Positions 34,334 to 44,287 of a stretch of 64,000 nucleotides of DNA are shown piece after piece. A program made the translations under genes and the position numbers. The stretch is from the NCBI GenBank assembly GCA_022453515.1, contig JAJNNY010000003.1, positions 1-64,000 on the forward strand, written 5' to 3'. Each line of letters begins with the position of its first letter. Position 1 is the first letter of the stretch. Below the pieces are notes generated by a model, which searched no databases, had not been told where the DNA came from, and was given only the letters and a program-made list of their open reading frames with translations. The DNA is from Astrocystis sublimbata. Taxonomy: Eukaryota > Ascomycota > Sordariomycetes > Xylariales > Xylariaceae.

Positions 34334-36702
34334 TCAAGCCTGAAATGCTCTCTTTCGTTTTGTTTTGTCGTAGCACCACTTCAGGAAAAAGAAGCATACC
34401 ATGTATATGATCAGAGCAGGAATTATGAGAAATTGTAGATGGAGATATTGAAGACACCTTCGCGCTGCAGCAATAGCTGATCTCGAGATTGTGATGGATC
34501 GTGTGCTTGTTGCAGTGGGGTCGGTAGTTTCGGTTGTTTGACTAACGGAGACGGCACCCCAACTCACTTGATTGTCACCAATAACTCCGTCTATGATTCT
34601 TCTCATCTCGGCTACTTCTGCTGCCTCTACCTTGAGTTTGTCAAGTCTGCCGCATTTCACGGCCTCCAGCAAGTGTATGACGCCGGACCGCTGACTATCC
34701 CTGGCTACTTGGATTGCTGTTCGGCTATCGGTTGGATCAACGACATCGGAATCGGCACCTTGTTCGAGCAGGAATCGAATCACCGGAATAGTCTCGAGCT
34801 CTACGGCACAATGCAAAGGCATTCTGCCATCACAGCCCACAATATTTGCAGAGTAAAGACGCAATAGGTCGATTGTTTCGGTATCTTGACGGTATAAGGC
34901 GCAGCTCAGAGGGTTTAATAGTTGTCCTATCACAATTGGCGCTCCCTTCTGCAATAGGCACAGAGTAGCAAGTTGATGACGATGGAAGATTGCGCAATAT
35001 AGCGCAAATTGGTCATCCCTTATACTGAAATCCGTGAGTTCGTGTTCAAATAGGCTATCAATCATCTGCGTCCCTGCACGTAGAATCATTATCGTGAAGA
35101 ATGCTTTCCACTCAAATCCTCCGATGTCTTCAGAACCCGAGGGGATCAGATGTCGCACTGTGGTTTCAAGAGCCCTAGTCTCTTCATTAGGTATTGGATC
35201 AGCGAACAAGAGCTTGCTCTCGATAGAACTATCCCCTAGTTGCAAGATGAGGTTCTCTAGGTAACCCTCTGATACGTGGGAAAGTAGGCCATAGAGCCTT
35301 TTGTGTAGGAGAGATACGGCCTTTTCTCCATGAGACTGCGGAGTCGTCTGCAGGAAAAGGTTGAGTTTCCTGAGAAGATGACTGTGTACTATACCAGAAT
35401 ACGTATCGCGACTTCTCGAGACCCTATTCCGAGGGATCGAGTCGTGAACACTCCCAAAAGAGTCCAGGCATACGCTTCCGGATTGTAACAAGATGCCCAG
35501 GACCTCTTGCGCGTCAGACCTATTCGAGGCGGCAGCGTCTACCATTGATCGACTCGCTCTGAAGTCAGCTCCCATTCGGTTCAAGAAAGTTCGCACTGTC
35601 TCAACGTCCCAAAACCTCAGGACATGAGCACGAAAATGTTCCATATACAGCTCGGAGCTCTGCGCGTGTGCCAAATGGCCGAGGAAATCACAGATCGAGG
35701 GAATGTCGACTGATGAGACCCATCCAGGCGTCGGGCCATGACCCTTCGTTAAGAGATATGCGATTGTGGCACGTGCAACAGCCGACTCGGTCAGGCCATA
35801 ATCCGGAACTATCTTTTGCCAAACATTGGGGTCGCTACAAAGTCCCAGTAATGCGAATATCTTATCACGGGGCTCCGATGCTTCTGACCGATGAAAATCG
35901 ACTAGCATTGAATACAGCTCCCCGTCTCTCAGCTTGCGCCGGGTCTCTCCAAGATGTGTGGGCATAAGTTTGAAGACAGCCTTGGAATGGTTGTCTAAGT
36001 CGACACCCAACAAGAACGGACTCATGCCGAAGGCAGGGATAGGAACAGTGTATAGTCCGCAACACAACAACGCAGAGCGAGCACTCGCCACCTCCTGCAG
36101 GATCCAAACTCTTTTGAACCAGGATCGTCCTAGGAGTTCCTGGAGACCCAATCTCTGGGCGGATTCTGTGTTGTCCTCCCAGCGCTGGCGGACTAGCGAT
36201 TGTGTCTTCCCCCAGGCTGCGATCCACTTCTCATCTTCGGGTGCCCAACAACAACCTGCGACATATGTTTGAAGACAGTTAAACAATCCATGAGAATGCA
36301 TATGTTCTTGGTTGCTTCTCCGAGGTATATGAGGACCCTTTCGGCATCGCTATAGATTCGTTGCATTTGCTGGACCTGGTGTCTGCGCTCTGGATGGTCG
36401 GCTTGGTTGATTGCGAGGGCGTCGATCCATAGATAGCGATCTATTTCAGGGGAACGAATATCGCACAGTGCATTGAATAGGTTCGTAGTAATCATGAAAT
36501 CGTGCCCTTGAAGCTTAATGAAGTGTTGTCTACGCAAGTCGCCCCAGGCATACGAGACAGCCTCGTAAGAAATTTCGTTTTCGTCGAGAGTAGTGTGTAT
36601 AAGCTCACATTCGATGTGGTCATATTTGTACCCTTTGATCAGCCGTATAAGGCGGAAAGCAGGGCTCTCCAAATCAATTTGTTGATAGTGAAAGCCACCC
36701 AT
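34334..36702 (-). CDS. HET-domain protein with ankyrin repeats and C-terminal membrane anchor (frame change near 36250)
   Basis: Heterokaryon-incompatibility (HET) domain protein, a class involved in fungal self/non-self recognition and cell death. The N-terminal frame begins MGGFHYQQIDLESPAFRLIRL and carries the HET signatures EAVSYAWGD, LWIDALAINQ and RVLIYLGEA. A second frame continues with DEKWIAAWGK, LGRSWFKRVWILQEVA and PRDKIFALLGL. Ankyrin-like repeats follow near the C-terminus (GRMPLHCAVELETIPVIRFL and neighbours). The protein ends in one strongly hydrophobic helix (about 20 residues around IIPALIIYMVCFFFL) and a basic KTKRKR tail. The two frames differ, and they meet in a GTTGTTGTTG run at about 36246-36255. 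No canonical intron of sensible length reconciles them, so this is a frameshift, a sequence error or an unusual intron. An upstream in-frame ATG (36915) exists. About 790 residues in all. Confidence 0.82.
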
Positions 36703-37594
36703 GTCTTGTGACGAACCGAAGGGCAGCCTTATAAACCTGGGGATTGACAATGAAGGCAAGGCAGAACAGCTGTCCGAACGATAAAACGGCCAACTCTCAA
36801 GCTCGGTTGAGACGACAGAGATATGATATATGTTAGGCAGGTAGAACGCCAATGAATACTTCCCAAGCTTCGAGGAATCAGCGACGTTGTTGAAGCTACA
36901 AGCATTGGCGGCCAAGCGGCTCTTCTAGATCGCGGTGCATCACTTACAGGCTCAATAACATTCTTGAACCTGCCTGAAAAGGGTCTGGCATGAAGGTGTG
37001 AAAATATTGATGGCCATTGTGTCGCTAGGCGTGGCTGAGCTGCTTAAATGCCGGCAGCCTTCCGTTGTTTCAGCTGCCGCGACGATGGCGCAGAAAGGCC
37101 CCAAGCAGGGCCAATCAACTGACTGATAAGCTTCGCCTTGTGTAAGGCAAGTTACTGGGTTGTGTAGTCGTTAAAGTTACGTGTCAAGTCTTATTCGGCC
37201 CAAGCGAGGCATCTCACAACGTGAGAATGAGAAGGGAGCAAAAGAAGAAGAAGAAGTAGTAGAATAAGACGAGGGAATGAGTATGTACTACATTAGGTAG
37301 GTGTTTATTAACTATTGGTGTAACACTGGCACCACACTACCTAAGCTTGCATTAACACCAGACCTACGCTAGGCTAATTGTAATAGTAGGTATTTCATAG
37401 TGCCGAGACTTGAGGTATCTATGGGATATATGAGAATCTCAAAGTCGCATATATGTATAATTCGTTGAGCATGCAGGCAGGTCCCAAATTTCGAGAAGAG
37501 CTGGACTGAGACTGATAGGCAGGGTTCTCATGATATTGTAAACTCACCATATGGCAATAATTATTAACGTGTTCAAGTTCGTATTTTTAAACGC
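36703..37594. other. HET upstream region and nitrilase 3' flank
   Basis: About 890 bp. The frame of the HET N-terminus is open to 36915, but the family start at 36702 is preferred. An AAG microsatellite lies near 37239-37258. The remainder is AT-rich with no recognised gene. Confidence 0.5.
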
Positions 37595-38653
37595 TTACTT
37601 CGGCACATCTGGTTCATCGAACCGGATCTTGCCGTCATTAACATCAGGATAAACATCGAACCGCCTCTGCGTGGTGATGGGGATATTCTTCCGTGTCTCC
37701 TCGATCTTAGCACCGTCCAGCTCCCAAGCCACGATACCCTCATTCTCCTCAGCCTCGACGACGACCTGTGCCATGGGATCCACGATCAGACTGTGGCCCC
37801 AGGCATGGTAGGTGGCGCCCATGTCGCGAGCAGGGCTGCACATGGCAACATAGCACTGATTATCCATCGCGCGGGCCTGTCCCTGCAGGCGCCAATGCAG
37901 CGGTCCCGTAGTGAGGTTGAAAGCGCCCGGGTAGACGAGGGCGAAGGCACCGCGGCGGGCGGCGATCATAGCCAGCTCGGGGAATCTTATGTCGTAGCAG
38001 ATGGCCACAGCGATGCGTCCGTATCCCGGCAGATCGACTAGCGTCAGCTTGTTGCCGGCCGTCAGCACGTCGCTCTCGCGGAAGGTGATCTTGCCGGGGA
38101 TGTCGATGTCGAAGAGGTGCACCTTGCGATGGCTGGCCAGCAGCGCGCCGTCGGGGCCGAACGTGAGCGACGTGTTGTAGTACTTGCCGTCGTGCGATTC
38201 GGGGATGGAGCCGCCTACGAGGAACACCTTGGCCTCGGCGGCCATGGACGAGAGGGCGTGGAAAGAGGGCGACTGCTCGCGCGAAGGCGGCGAGGGGAGC
38301 AGGGCCTCGGCATACGAGGGGAAGTAGTCGCATCCGTAGGGCGAGTTGAAGCACTCGGGGAGGACGACGAGGTTGGCGCCGCCGCCGGCAGCCTCGAGGA
38401 CTTTATCGCGCGCGTGGGCGAGATTCGCGGCCTTGTCGGCGCCGCTGGCGAGCTGGACGCATGCCAATCTGAGGGGCTTCTGGAGCACCGGCGACGGCGG
38501 GGTTGTTGACGTCGTCATCCTGCGCGCAGAGGGCGGCTGTGCTGGTGACAGACCAGGACGCGCAAGTCGGCAACCGAGGTGCAGACGGGAGCCAGATGGG
38601 AATTTGTACGATTTCGCGAGCCGACTCACAATCTGGTTAGCTACGGGCCTCAT
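37595..38653 (-). CDS. Omega-amidase-like nitrilase superfamily hydrolase (Nit2 type)
   Basis: C-N hydrolase of the nitrilase superfamily, closest in motif pattern to Nit2/omega-amidase, which hydrolyses alpha-ketoglutaramate and alpha-ketosuccinamate to keto acids plus ammonia. Single exon, 352 residues. The catalytic triad is visible: Glu100 in VLPECFNSPYG, Lys177 in SHRKVHLFDIDIPG and Cys219 in AICYDIRFPE. The catalytic core starts after about residue 58. The first 45 residues contain many Arg/Ser/Leu and no acidic residue, like a mitochondrial presequence, and a second in-frame ATG (Met46, about 38518) could give a cytosolic form. A CACGTG element lies upstream at 38863-38868. Substrate assignment is by family and not proven. 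Confidence 0.92.
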   Translation of the reverse strand: MRPVANQIVSRLAKSYKFPSGSRLHLGCRLARPGLSPAQPPSARRMTTSTTPPSPVLQKPLRLACVQLASGADKAANLAHARDKVLEAAGGGANLVVLPECFNSPYGCDYFPSYAEALLPSPPSREQSPSFHALSSMAAEAKVFLVGGSIPESHDGKYYNTSLTFGPDGALLASHRKVHLFDIDIPGKITFRESDVLTAGNKLTLVDLPGYGRIAVAICYDIRFPELAMIAARRGAFALVYPGAFNLTTGPLHWRLQGQARAMDNQCYVAMCSPARDMGATYHAWGHSLIVDPMAQVVVEAEENEGIVAWELDGAKIEETRKNIPITTQRRFDVYPDVNDGKIRFDEPDVPK

Positions 38654-39308
38654 GATAGTTGCATCATGGTAATTGTGTTGGCCAGGATGCTAGGCCTGGG
38701 GGTGTAGGTGGGTTCGTATAGGGAGCTATTGTGGGGATCCTTGGCGAGTGACTATTGCCATCAATTGACCTTTGAGGAGTAGGGTTGTTGGGGCTCTGCG
38801 GATGGGGTTGGTAGGAACTTCAGGGTTGAGCCTGGCACGCCTATATCAATTATGAATATAGCCACGTGAACTGTGTAACTTTGACGTTGTAGATGATAGT
38901 TCGTAGGTACAAAGGCATGCTAGGTAGGTACACACCTACTTACTTGGTCGAAGTGATGTCGGACGTGCGAGTCTTGAACCCCGAGGGTATGTAGGGGGCC
39001 AGATAATGTCATTGCTCCGCCTTCGTAGTCACGAAGCTTGTGCTTTGAGTACAGTATTGTGGCATCTGGAAATATTGCTGTGAAGTGACTTTTTTTTTTT
39101 CGCTTCGTACTGTTTAGTTCTAGGTAGTGTATTACTTATGATCTAACCTAGACACCTACATAGGTAGTTGAGTGGTCAAGACATGCCTAGCTGGGGACTT
39201 TTTCCTGTGATAGGCCTGAATTCGATACGGATTCTATAATGTATATGAAACGCTCTTTGAGTATAAGAGAATGAAGATCGACGAGTACTTAATCATCTGT
39301 CAATTCAT
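38654..39308. other. Intergenic, nitrilase promoter
   Basis: Contains a CACGTG palindrome (38863-38868), several CCTAGGTAGGTAC-type words near 38921-38945 and 39159-39168, and a T10 run near 39091. No gene is seen. Confidence 0.5.
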
Positions 39309-40145
39309 CTACCAATCACAAGAACCGGACAACAACTCAGCGAGCTGTTCTAAGAACTTCTGGTCGATCTCATCAAAGCCAGCAAGTTCCGCACAATCGA
39401 TGTCGATAATGGCCACCACCTGCCCTTTCACAATGATCGGAACCACGATCTCGCTCTTGCTGTCTCCATCACACGCAATGTGGCCGGGGAACGCTTCGAC
39501 GTCCGGCACGAGTTGCGTCTTTTGCGTCGATGCCGCAGCTCCACATACACCCCGACCGAACTTGATCGTTTGACATGCGACCTTGCCCTGGAACGGGCCG
39601 AGGATCAGCTGCTCTGTTTTCGACCGATCGAGTGTGTAGAAGCCTGTTGGGAGGTGAGCTGAGTTTTTGTGAGGGACAGGCGTGAATAGGATGAGATGAA
39701 TACGGGGGAGGGCGGGCGCACGTACCAGCCCAATTCACCTGACTACTCGGAGACGACATGGATTTATACGCGTGCCATAATAGAGAGGCAGTGTTGGACA
39801 GGTTGCTTCTCATTTCGTTTAGTCAGTGCTTTCCATATGCTCTATCATCCATCGATCCGTGGCATACGCACCAGACCTAGACAGGGGATTGCATGTAAGT
39901 ATACGCATGTGTGCGTGCACCATCATATTGGGGACGGAAACCTGGGATGGATCGAAGTCTGCTTACCCAATTCCTCTGGCCATCAAAGAGACTCTCAGCC
40001 TGTGATAGCACCTGCTCGTACGCTGCTTCCTTCGTCACGCCCTGCGCGAAGTTCGAGGCGTCCGCGTGAACCTAACATAGCCAAGCAGGCATCTTGTAAG
40101 TCATCGACAATCAGGGATTTGGTCGGGTTGCGGGGCATCTACCAT
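39309..40145 (-). CDS. Free methionine-R-sulfoxide reductase (GAF-domain fRMsr)
   Basis: GAF-fold enzyme that reduces free L-methionine-(R)-sulfoxide using thioredoxin. Five exons (40143-40145, 39967-40071, 39872-39876, 39726-39805, 39309-39643) give 175 residues, the size of yeast YKL069W. Exon 1 is only the ATG, and exon 3 is a 5-nt microexon, GTCTG, which completes the conserved RNWVCNLSNTASLLWH segment. The three family cysteines are present as Cys88 (GKVACQT), Cys98 (GRGVCGAAA) and Cys122 (GHIACDGDSKSE); the last two are the resolving and catalytic positions in characterised homologues. NWAGFY is the expected N-terminal core motif. Without the microexon the frame breaks at NW. Identity is secure; the first-exon choice rests on the usual MVHADAS start. 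Confidence 0.92.
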
Positions 40146-42835
40146 ATTTGGGTATCTAGGTGCGGGATCACTGGAACACCAAACCTTTTTTTCGCGGATG
40201 CTTCGACGACCTCTTGGTTGGTGCAGTCAAGTGTCTTTGGCTCGCTTCCTATCAGCCTTTTGTTGTCGTGGTTCGCTGAAATCAAACGGACACATTGTGG
40301 GCTCTAGAATCGTGCAGAAGAATCCTATTAGTCAGGGATTCAATTTGGCAGGGCAATTTCTTAGTGCCTTCGTGCTCCGATCTATATTGACGAAATATAA
40401 TGATTTCTCACAAAACCACCACTCTCAAGACGTTGTCATCTTGAGCTTACCTAGAGACCTACACCAGTCAATGCCAAAAAGCTCAAAATCCGTCCGTCCT
40501 TTCATATAACTCAATCTGATGCTATACCGCTCGAAATAATCCCCTCAGGCATCTTCGGCATCGATTGAAGCCTGTGGGCATGCCAGTCCGCGATTGCGCT
40601 GCCAGCTGGCCTCAACTGGGGAATCTTTGTTGTCCATCCAGGCTGAATCGTACATCAAGTATCTTGCTGCCAAGCAACGTTGGAGATGGTCAGTTTCGGG
40701 CTTCTTTGGTTTGGTACCAGATATCCGGGCTTGCGTTGTCGATCATGCTTGGCAAGTCAGGACAGCAGGTGGTATTCATGAATAATCAATTTACATCTGC
40801 CTAAGTACCCCACGCAGCGGACGCGGACAGGCGATCGCAGAAGCGACGACTGAGGTTCTCGTTTCTTCAGAGACGGACGGCATTGAGACGACAGAGGATC
40901 TGGGTAAAATAATCACCACTGACCGACAGGTTTTCATTCCCTTTCGGCAGGTGGTTTTGTTTTATCCCAACGCCAGGCCTCCAGATACACCGGGTGACCG
41001 GGACTGTCGTTTTCCAAGCGCCAGAGGGTCATGAAATGTTTGCAGATCAATGTGGAGATCGATCACCTTAACCACTGGCTGCGCGCCGAGCGCGCGTATG
41101 CCTACGAGTACAGTAAACCCCGGCCACCTCCCAACAAACCACACGCACTGTCGTTTGCACGTGTGTGAATCCGTTCTCCTTATTGGTGGAGTGCACACTT
41201 GAGCCTCTTCGAGAAACCACGTCACTTCTCCCGTCTTTTTGGCAATGCACCTCTACCAGTAACTCGATGCAGTAAGAGATCGTGTGCCCCTCGTCGAAGC
41301 TATCGATTTTGCGGGTCAATCGATTCTTTTGCTATGTCTACGCGTGGTGGCGCAGCCAACCTCGCCAACATTGGCTCCGGCTTCAGAAGTCTGCTTCATT
41401 CCCGCCTATCTCCAAACGAGGTTCCCAACTAGACTAGAGTGCATACTTGGACGACCCCGAGGCCGGCTTTCAGCAATGGGAAACCTTTGGATGCCGTTCT
41501 AGGGGTAGACGGGACCACCCGCGAAAGTGAGGACAATGGACCATTTGCATGGCTGGCTATATTAGCATGCAGTCCCCCGCAACCTAGGTACCTATCCGCG
41601 GGTGGGCATCCGGCGAATAGGCCGAGGTGAACGGCGTCCACGTTCTACGATTTCAAGCCTAAGGCCTTTTGCTCCTGCTCTGTAACGGTGGCATCGACGG
41701 TAAACGATATACGCACTGCTGATGGCCGAGGTTACGAGGCGATTAATGATGGTGACCCAAAGGCGGGAATGATTCCCATCTGCCCCGGGCAGCTGTAGAT
41801 TCTGTGTACCTATCGAAATATACGGCCCCTTCTCTGATTCGTCAACATATACTTCGTCCGTCGTTCTGACAATCTACCGATACTGGCATGACTGGCTGCA
41901 GGTAGCATGCAACACCTCCCCGGACTCTGATGCGGCATGGAATAAAGGCTCGATGCATATTCGGAAGCAGTTGGCGGGTTGTACAATATGTCGAAGCGGT
42001 GGGCCAGATCTTTCGTTGAACGCGGCTACGGAAATAGACCGGCTCTTGGCCTCTTTCGGGATCTACTAAAGGATATATCGAGCGAAATGATAGGAAACTT
42101 GTGTGGATAGGTAGGAAAAGGCCATCTTTTTTAGTCTTGCATGCTTCAATACCCTTGAAAGACGCCTTATCGCGGTTGACTTGACGTTTCCACGAGTACG
42201 ACACTCAAATGAAACAGTGTATTTTGCCATGAACGGCCAGCCTGACCTGTCCGAGTAGCAAGGTTCCGAGGACTCTTGGTCTGTCTTGGGAGTGAGCGCA
42301 ATCCTTACGTACACGTACCGCCAACACCCATGATACAGCCATAAGCGAAGCAAGGAGCGTCCTTGCCACGTAAGAAATTATTGAAATCTCCCTTTACGTA
42401 TCAAGGCGGCTTTAGATGTCCTCAGCGGCATTTCAGTAACAGATGGCGTTGACGTGAAGTGCCGGCATCGTAGCCCAGCCAGGCACCTCACCTACACCCT
42501 GATCCCATTCTGCCAGTGTGTATAATTGTCACATGGCTGGAATCAACCCACAGGGTATAGCTCGCTGGGCTCACGATAGCCAAGATAGGCAATGAGTCGC
42601 GCGACCAATCGCTCTGTCCCATGTCCGCGCTTGGTACGCACATCAGCGGCGCTGCCCGAACGTACTTACTACATATGTAAGTACTACCTCTTAGTAGTTC
42701 CAGCTTCCGAGTTACGCATACTCGTACAGCCGACAGCTCTGACGAAGTGGATTTTGGGATTCGAGCTGTCTACAGATCTGCAAGATGCAGGCCAAGATAC
42801 CGATACTGTTAGGCCCACCGGCTACGGATATCAGT

Positions 42836-42868
42836 GCATTCATGCACCTCATGCACCTCATGCACCTG
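42836..42868 (+). repeat. Short CATGCACCT tandem repeat
   Basis: Three to four 9-bp units of ATGCACCTC type occur in a row. No coding context is supported. Confidence 0.75.
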
Positions 42869-43576
42869 CTTCTACACTTGCTTCTAACGCTGCCAAGCAA
42901 GGGCGACTATCGTCGTCTCATTGGAGCTCTCCCTCTAGCGACGGCTTGCTGTACTCGTACGTACCCACGTTGCCCGTTGCCTGGAGCGTCTGGGCCAAGC
43001 CCAGTCTCGCCCAGTCTACCGTTGGAGTCGTGAGAACCGGGGCGTGGTTGGCCAATGGCTAGGTACAGATGCCGGTGGGAATCCCTACCGTCCTTGCAGG
43101 GTTGGCCATGCATGGCAAAACCAGGATGAGAGTCTTGACTGCATACTTCGGTGCATAGCAAGCTCGGCAAGTATCTACGACGCCATACGATGCGGTACCA
43201 ATTTGCTGAACCGCGGGGCCTAGCCTCTGCAGGCGACTTATCTGAGTAGGCCCAAACCGGCAACCACTCTGGTGCAAGAGGGTTTTGTACATAATAGAGT
43301 ATGCTAGATACGAGATGCAGGGGGCGAGATATATACCGGTAGTACTCGTAGGTACGTGTAGCTGAGTCGGCACACAAAAGGCAGTTGGGGCCAGGAGAAG
43401 GCATGTTTCAATGTTATTGTTGTCTACTCGTATGTTCTTGTCGTTATCCAACTTGCCTCGCCCATCCCCTATCCTCTTCCTGTGAACAAGATCAGATTGT
43501 TCACCTCCATCTTACCGAGGTGTATCTTGCTTGCTTTGGCAGTCTGCCGATATCTCTGGTCGACGGCATCCACTTA

Positions 43577-43610
43577 GTAAGTGTCTAAGTGTCTAAGTGT
43601 CTAAGTGCCT
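43577..43610 (+). repeat. AAGTGTCT 8-bp tandem repeat
   Basis: Four consecutive 8-bp units of AAGTGTCT type, the last ending AAGTGCCT. It lies in non-coding DNA. Confidence 0.85.
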
Positions 43611-44058
43611 AGTGCTGGTCAGGCTAGGAGGTGCCAAATGCTAAAGCTCAGCTTGAATGGGAACTAATTCTGATTGGGGAGCAGCAGAATAGGAAGGCCG
43701 GCGGGCCAAAGGGATCCATTGAATTTGGTCTGGCATTCTCTCAGAGTCGGGACAAAGCTAGCCAGCTGCCTCCAGGCTTGTTCAATCTCTGCTCTTGACG
43801 AAACTGAAACTGTTTGTTGTTCTCGACAGAGCGGAGCTTGTCACCTGGGTACTGGCGAGGGCTCGCTGTCGAGCTGTTATCTGATTTACCAGGTCTCCGG
43901 TTGCGGGAGATGTTGTGAAACAGAAGGAAACCCCCGGTCGTCCAGCGAGCGACACTGTACTTGAGTGATCCCCGATCCTTGTCATCAGCACGATCGACCA
44001 CTTCCGTCACCGCCAACAACGTCATCGTCGATTCTCCCACAAGCACATCCTCGACACC

Positions 44059-44089
44059 GTGCCTTGTCCCGTGCCTTGTCCCGTGCCCC
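44059..44089 (+). repeat. CGTGCCTTGTCC tandem repeat
   Basis: Two full copies and one partial copy of a unit of about 12 bp lie in the C-rich leader region of the SPX gene, roughly 200 bp before its ATG. Confidence 0.75.
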
Positions 44090-44287
44090 ACCCAAACTTG
44101 ACACGGCCGAAACCATCACCAACTCGCCAGCCCTCTCCCCTCACACCCGTCTTGCTCCTTTCCCGTTGTGCTTCATAAGTCAGACAGCATCTCTTCTTTT
44201 TCTTCGCAGCGTCCGCTGGGGAAGGGACAATCCAATCCGTCTTGGAGTGACGGGCTGATCTGATACCGCTATGCCCGCAGGGCCATT

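Larger units (their letters stand above)
40146..44287. other. Intergenic tract of 4.1 kb, no gene recognised
   Basis: Many short frames overlap on both strands, none with a recognisable domain. It includes three small tandem repeats, listed separately. The right-hand end (from about 43.9 kb) is C-rich and is the promoter and leader of the SPX gene. Confidence 0.5.
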
